Source: Rhizoclosmatium globosum (Eukaryota; Chytridiomycota; Chytridiomycetes; Chytridiales; Chytriomycetaceae). Taken from it: a stretch of 64,000 bases of DNA. The notes beneath the pieces were generated by a model. It did not search any database. It saw nothing but the letters and a program-made list of their open reading frames with translations, and was not told where the DNA came from. This document shows positions 59,594-64,000 of this stretch, one piece after another. The stretch spans positions 372,001 to 436,000 of the forward strand of contig MCGO01000001.1 of assembly GCA_002104985.1 (NCBI GenBank). Direction: 5' to 3'. Position numbers and translations under genes: made by a program. Within the stretch, counting starts at the first letter, position 1, and the number at the start of each line of letters is the position of its first letter.

Positions 59594-61588
59594 TATGCTC
59601 CAAGTCCATGTCCCAACTCCGCAGCTTCTCCGGAGTCTCCGCGGTTGTGTAATACCAAACAACGTGTGCATCGTCGTCTACGGTGCAAACGAGGCAGTGG
59701 AATCGGCGCGACTGCGAACGGAAAGCATCAAGTTCTCGCCCGAGTTGAAGCAAAGCGGCGACGTTGTCGTTGGAGATGCGCCGTTGTTGGCCGAAAACGT
59801 TGCGGCGGTTGTGTTGAAGGCGGCGCTGAAAAGTGGCGAGGCAACGGCGGTGCAGGTTGCGTGGCGACAGGCGATTCAGTTGGTTGCACGGTTCGTGTTT
59901 GACAACATGGAAGTATTCTGATTAAGATGGTGTTTTAGACTGGATCAGACGGCTATGATTCTCTCAGAGGTCTTCGTCAAGGCCTTGAATACCTCCAATC
60001 ACATTGCAACACATACTGCAAATATGTTCATATCCTCTGGAATATTCTCTCCTTCAGATACATCTTATGCTTGCACGATTTCTTCCCTTCTTGAGGCGTT
60101 AGCTTCAGGAACGGAACCACTCGTCTCCCTTAATCCTCCTGCTTTCTCTTCCCTTGTTTCTTCATTACCTCCGCAGCTTATTTATAACCCTCCTATCAAT
60201 CTGTCTTCTATGCGTCAGCAATATTGGCCTCTCCTTGTCTCACATATGAAATCCTTCTCTCCAAACGATCCTATTCGCGTCAACTTCGCAGCACCAATGT
60301 CAAAATACTCCTCCGATTTTACAATGGATGCTCTATCAACAGAAATATCTATAACTGGGCTCACATTCAAAACGACTCCCCTGTCCACAAGTTTCACTCC
60401 TCTTATTGATTCCAGAAACGACGCATCTCGTCTTGCGATGTCATTTCTTCAACGATACCACACCAGTGCAGCTGCAACATCAACCCATTCCTCGACATTG
60501 GCGTCGGCATCAGCCCCTATTATTCGTCTCGGTTTCACATCTGACTTGCCATCAGTTCACACAAACCAATACCCGGAACATACACGTCCGCACTTGCAAA
60601 CTTTTGTAGAGCAACCGGGAAAGAGGAACCAGAGTACACATTTAAGGAGTTAGATGCTGGTCTTGGTTACTCTGCTTGTGTCAAGGTGGCAAAAACGGAG
60701 TTTTGGGGTGATTCCAATGTCGTTATTGGAAAAAAGAACATAGCCAAGGAGTATGCTGCTAAGGTGAATGATTGATCTGCAGAAGTTATAGACTTCGTGT
60801 ATTCTAACGAATATAACACTAATTTATGAAACGCAACAGCAAGCATGCGAAGCGCTCTCGATCCCTCTTCCTATTTCTGCCAATCCAGTCATGCAACCAG
60901 CGAGGTCTCAGATCCCACAGAAAATCGCAACCTCAACCAATGATATGTCTCTCCTCAATAATTTCTGCCAAAGAAACAAAGTTTCTCTTTCCGTCACCTA
61001 CACAGAACTGAATCCGAGTCGTTTCACTTGTCGAGTTGCTATTGAGAAATTCGGTACTTGGGACAGTCGAAAAGCGTATCGACACAAGTGGGAAGCAAAA
61101 AGCTGTGCAGCAGAGGTAGCCTGCGTTGGTGTTGGATTGAAGAAGGAAAGTGATGTGACGCGTCCAATTGTTCAACAAGTTGTATCAGTATCCAAGACGT
61201 CCGTGCCAAAAGTTCACGGCTTGCCTCCAAAACCGATTCCATTGCCACCAAAGCCTACATCTACGATGACATCCTCATCGACAGCAATTCCATCAACTCA
61301 GTCAGCTGCACCACTCAAGCGGAAACGGGAGGCGGAGCCATCAGTCACATTTCTTCCACCCCAGCAATTCAACAACTACCGATCAATCTACAACAACCGT
61401 CACTCACTGCACCAACGACATTCCCGTACCATATGATACACTTTGGCAATCCTGGAATGTCACAAATACCATATATGGCTTACCCACAAGCATTTGGAAG
61501 TTCAATGAATCCCATACAACAGCAGTACTTCCAACCCTATGTACAGTGGCCACAAAAGAATCAACCAGAAACAAAAAACGATGAATAA
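59594..61588 (+). CDS. Protein with two double-stranded RNA-binding motifs
   Basis: The N-terminal ~330 residues (MLQVHVPTPQLLRS onward, with FVKALNTSNHIATHTANMF) match nothing I know. dsRBD1 reads YTSALANFCRATGKEEPEY, then FKELDAGLGYSACVKV and IAKEYAAKQACEAL across an intron (about 60764-60827). dsRBD2 is MSLLNNFCQRNKVSLSVTY, then RFTCRVAIE and KSCAAEVAC. A basic patch (KRKRE) and a Gln/Pro-rich end (IQQLPINLQQP) follow, stopping at 61586. Binding of structured RNA is a firm inference from the domains; the pathway is not. The frame slips by one base near 59935 (intron edge), 60550 and 61330. The Dicer and ADAR catalytic domains are absent. Confidence 0.65.
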
Positions 61589-61825
61589 TAAAGTCTTAAA
61601 TCCTGTAACTTTTGCCAGTCGAGAATGTGAAAGCCACTGTGGGTATGATTAGTTGAAGGCAAACGTGTCTTGAGCGACACCAGCGGAGTTTGTTGGCTCC
61701 AATCTGCAAAACTTCTTCGGGGATTGAAATCGTCGGGCCGACAGCAACAACTTTGTCAAAACAAACCTGGACCACCTGTCAAATTCAACCTCACAGATTC
61801 AATTCAACATAATTCAAAAAACAAA

Positions 61826-63251
61826 ATGCGTAAATCTGATGCTGGACGACTCGGCTTCACCTTTGGTTTCATTCTGCTTTCTCTGAATATGCTATTCCTG
61901 GCGGTGACACACTTGGAAAATTCAGTTCAGAAGGAGCTTCACGCGAACCGCTACCGTGAAGCCTGGAACGGACGCGAACCCCCAAACGGATTTGACGGAT
62001 GGGTTGACTTTGCTCTCCGTCACAACTGTGAAACAGATACAAGTGCGTATAAGCAGATATACAAAGATTTGGACCCGTGGTTTAAAGCGGGTGGAATCGA
62101 CTCCAAACTTCTGGATGAATTGGACCGACTTTGGGCTGGACCGGTTTGTCGCACACACTTCCTTTAAGCTTTGATTAACTAAATTTATCGTTTAGTCTAT
62201 TTGGTTCAAATATGGATGGTTTCGTGGTCAATTCACAACTATCCTCAACCCAATAGCTCATTTGTTTCCCTCCTATGAGAGTTGGCGATTCATCATTAAT
62301 AAGTGTGACGAGCCTCAACTCATTTTGACAGATGACAAAGACTCAAACGTTACTTTTTATCGGACATTGACCATGTCTTCCAAGAATCCTCCTGTTTCCG
62401 AAAGCGGTTTGACACAATCCAAAACAACAGCAGTGTCATCTCAGGAAACAGAACCTTGAGGCAACATCACGGATACTTGATGCATCCAGACACGCATCCA
62501 AGCCGAAACCTGATGGCTCCTTTGTTTTCTCAAGTGAAAACAGACTGCTTTGAAGACATCCTCTTACCTATGAATAACCATATTCGCATTGCAACCAATC
62601 CACCAAATGACATAATTTCGTGGAACGAGAAAAAACCTGTCTTATTTTGGCGTGGTTTATCAACAGGAGGTTCTTATCGCACTGGAACTCCGTGGAGAAA
62701 GTATCACCGAACGCAATTGATGGATTGGGTGTTGAAGTATAAAATCAACATCGAAAAGGAAGCTCGCTTGTGGATATTGGCTTTAATTCCTACACGCAGC
62801 ATGACGCCGAAACAAGCACTGCATTGAACCAAACCTATGGAATGAAACCAACAGTTTCATTTAACGAAATACTTAAGTATAAATACTTGCTTGTGGTTGA
62901 TGGAAACAGTGAGTTGCCAGTTATTTTTCAAGTTGGAATGACGTTGACTGACTGGATTTGTAGCTTGGCCAGCCCGATTACAGCAATACCTGCAAACAAA
63001 TTCAGTGGTCTTATATGCTGGAATCTTTACCGACTTTTCAACTGGCAGCTCATTCCCTGGGTTCATTACATTCCAGTCAGTTTGGATTTCTCGAATTTGG
63101 AGGAACGTCTACAGTGGTTACTAGAAAATGAAAGAAAGCTGAACAAATTAGCAAGAATGCGAGGAAGTTGATGGAAAACGTGAATAGACCCGAAACCCTC
63201 CAGTGTTATACTTCCCTTCTATTACTAGAATACAAGAATTTGCTCAAGTAA
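61826..63251 (+). CDS. CAP10-type glycosyltransferase, type II membrane protein
   Basis: Start at 61826. A single N-terminal anchor (LGFTFGFILLSLNMLFLAV) is followed by GFDGWVDFALRHNC. After an intron (about 62143-62195) come WFRGQFTTILNPIAHLFPSY, VLFWRGLSTGGSYR, YKYLLVVDGN, LASPITAIPANKFSGL and PWVHYIPVSLDFSNL. These follow the CAP10/POGLUT order, including the WRG and YKY-DG blocks. Fungal relatives make capsule or cell-wall glycans; animal ones O-glucosylate or O-xylosylate proteins. Acceptor unknown; Golgi/ER lumen expected. One base is missing near 62348, 62742 (A4 where A5 is needed) and 63155; past the last, the frame runs to a TAA at 63249 with the usual terminal helix (CYTSLLLLEYKNLL). 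Confidence 0.8.
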
Positions 63252-63365
63252 CAACACTTTCGACTTCATAATAAAGTCCTCTCAAACTCACAGCCTATTT
63301 TTGTCAATTGATTTTGTCTGGCGAACAAACTCAAGCTGAATAATCGCAAAAAGTATTTGATTTTC

Positions 63366-64000
63366 ATGACGGACAACAGCAACATCAAAGCTGACTTCTG
63401 GGAAGCTGCGTGGACCAACAACAGGACGGGATGGGATCTAGGAGGACCTACTCCAGCCTTGCTTTCGCTTCTTCGGTCCCACCAGTCAGATCTGTTTCCA
63501 AGCCAGCAGGAAGCTTTCACCGTGTTAATTCCTGGCGTCGGCCGCGGCTATGATGTCGTTGCCTTTGCTGCGAAACCTGGAGTCAAAGCGATTGGGTGGA
63601 TATCAGCGAAACCGTTAGTGACTTACAAACCTTTCTGCGTTGACATACCCGCTCATTGAAATCTACAATTAGGGTGTAACTGAAGCCAAGAAAGAGCTTG
63701 CGAGAGCAAACTTGTCCACTGACAGAGCCGAGGTCATCCTGGCTGACTTCTTTGAGTACACATCTGCACCGTTCAATGTTGTCTTTGACCACACGTGAGA
63801 TTCTCGACCGAATTCGCGCTTCTCTCTAATCTGAATCGAATCAGGTTTCTCTGTGCGATCCATCCATCCCTCAGAAAGCAATGGGGAGCGAAAATGGCTG
63901 AGCTCACGAAAAAGGATGGGTATTTGATATGCTACATGTTTCCCCTGCGCGAACCCGATGAAAATGGACCTCCATACGCTCTATCTATCGAATTGTACTT
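63366..64000 (+). CDS. TPMT-type thiol methyltransferase (3' truncated)
   Basis: The start is at 63366 (MTDNSNIKADFWEAAW) and the gene runs off the window. SAM motif I is VLIPGVGRGYDVVAF. It is followed by an acidic motif around VDISET, then after an intron (about 63617-63673) EAKKELARANLSTDR and ILADFF, FNVVFDHT and, after a second intron, FLCAIHPSLRKQWGAKMAEL and LICYMFPLREPDENGPPY. These match the thiopurine methyltransferase family, including fungal thiol and halide methyltransferases. It would transfer methyl from S-adenosylmethionine to thiol, selenol or halide; the substrate is not predictable. One base is missing near 63597, in a GGG context. Confidence 0.82.

Noticed and set aside
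59124..59753. Minus-strand N-terminal extension of TFIIE-alpha to 59753
   Set aside because: That open frame differs from the TFIIE-alpha first-exon frame and overlaps the divergent gene; the ATG at 59554 gives the expected family N-terminus.
1..64000. Programmed ribosomal frameshifting as explanation for the many frame changes
   Set aside because: The sites number in the dozens, lack shared slippery heptamers or a common direction of need other than one lost base, and occur in housekeeping genes not known to be frameshifted.
1..64000. Transposons, rRNA, tRNA, CRISPR
   Set aside because: No transposase or reverse transcriptase family was recognised, no terminal inverted repeats stood out, and no clover-leaf or repeat-spacer pattern was seen by eye; a tRNA scan was not possible.

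Overview
The window is nuclear DNA of a fungus, most likely an early-diverging zoosporic (chytrid-like) lineage. Genes are packed on both strands (about 35 in 64 kb). They are split by short GT-AG introns of roughly 45-60 bp. The window carries the fungal translation factor eEF3, multi-copy seven-transmembrane receptor-like genes and lineage-specific tandem arrays. No prokaryotic mobile element, CRISPR array, rRNA gene or obvious tRNA was seen.

Layout from left to right. 1-2.65 kb: three tandem seven-TM paralogues, the first truncated by the window edge. 2.7-11.8 kb: eIF2D (minus), divergent from an APC-type amino acid/ethanolamine permease; a mitochondrial Apd1/Aim32-like domain fused to an adrenodoxin-like ferredoxin; a cytochrome b561-domain membrane protein; a one-domain jacalin-like lectin. 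11.9-17.6 kb: a large ankyrin-repeat protein resembling Hos4 of the Set3 deacetylase complex, and mitochondrial ribosomal protein uL6m. 17.8-26.7 kb: tRNA-dihydrouridine synthase, two divergent seven-TM proteins, a UBA protein resembling C12orf4/FERRY3, and an RMD1-type DUF155 protein. 26.8-34.6 kb: an MgtA-like P-type ATPase, a small unknown protein and an ABCC transporter. 34.8-41.3 kb: six tandem von Willebrand A proteins. 41.5-44.8 kb: three tandem DUF3431 proteins. 44.9-51.9 kb: HBS1 and eEF3. 52.1-58.2 kb: a secreted PAN-like/Thr-rich/LRR protein and a cadherin-like/RING/TPR protein. 58.3-64 kb: TFIIE-alpha, a dsRNA-binding protein, a CAP10 glycosyltransferase and a partial thiol methyltransferase.

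Two things shape any reading. First, many clearly conserved genes, including eEF3, are broken by single-base losses, often in short homopolymers, while protein similarity continues on the other side. This looks like residual sequencing indels, so most breaks should not be taken as pseudogenes. Second, the most striking biology is the vWA array: five of six copies end in a conserved C-a-a-X box, the sixth loses it by one base, and copy D is a chimera of its neighbours. Other unusual points are the Apd1-ferredoxin fusion, the altered catalytic motifs of the P-type ATPase, and the one-exon-per-repeat LRR gene.

Functionally, four genes serve translation or ribosome recycling/rescue (eIF2D, HBS1, eEF3, uL6m). 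Several others encode surface or membrane proteins. No operon-like functional coupling is evident beyond tandem duplications and tightly spaced divergent gene pairs.
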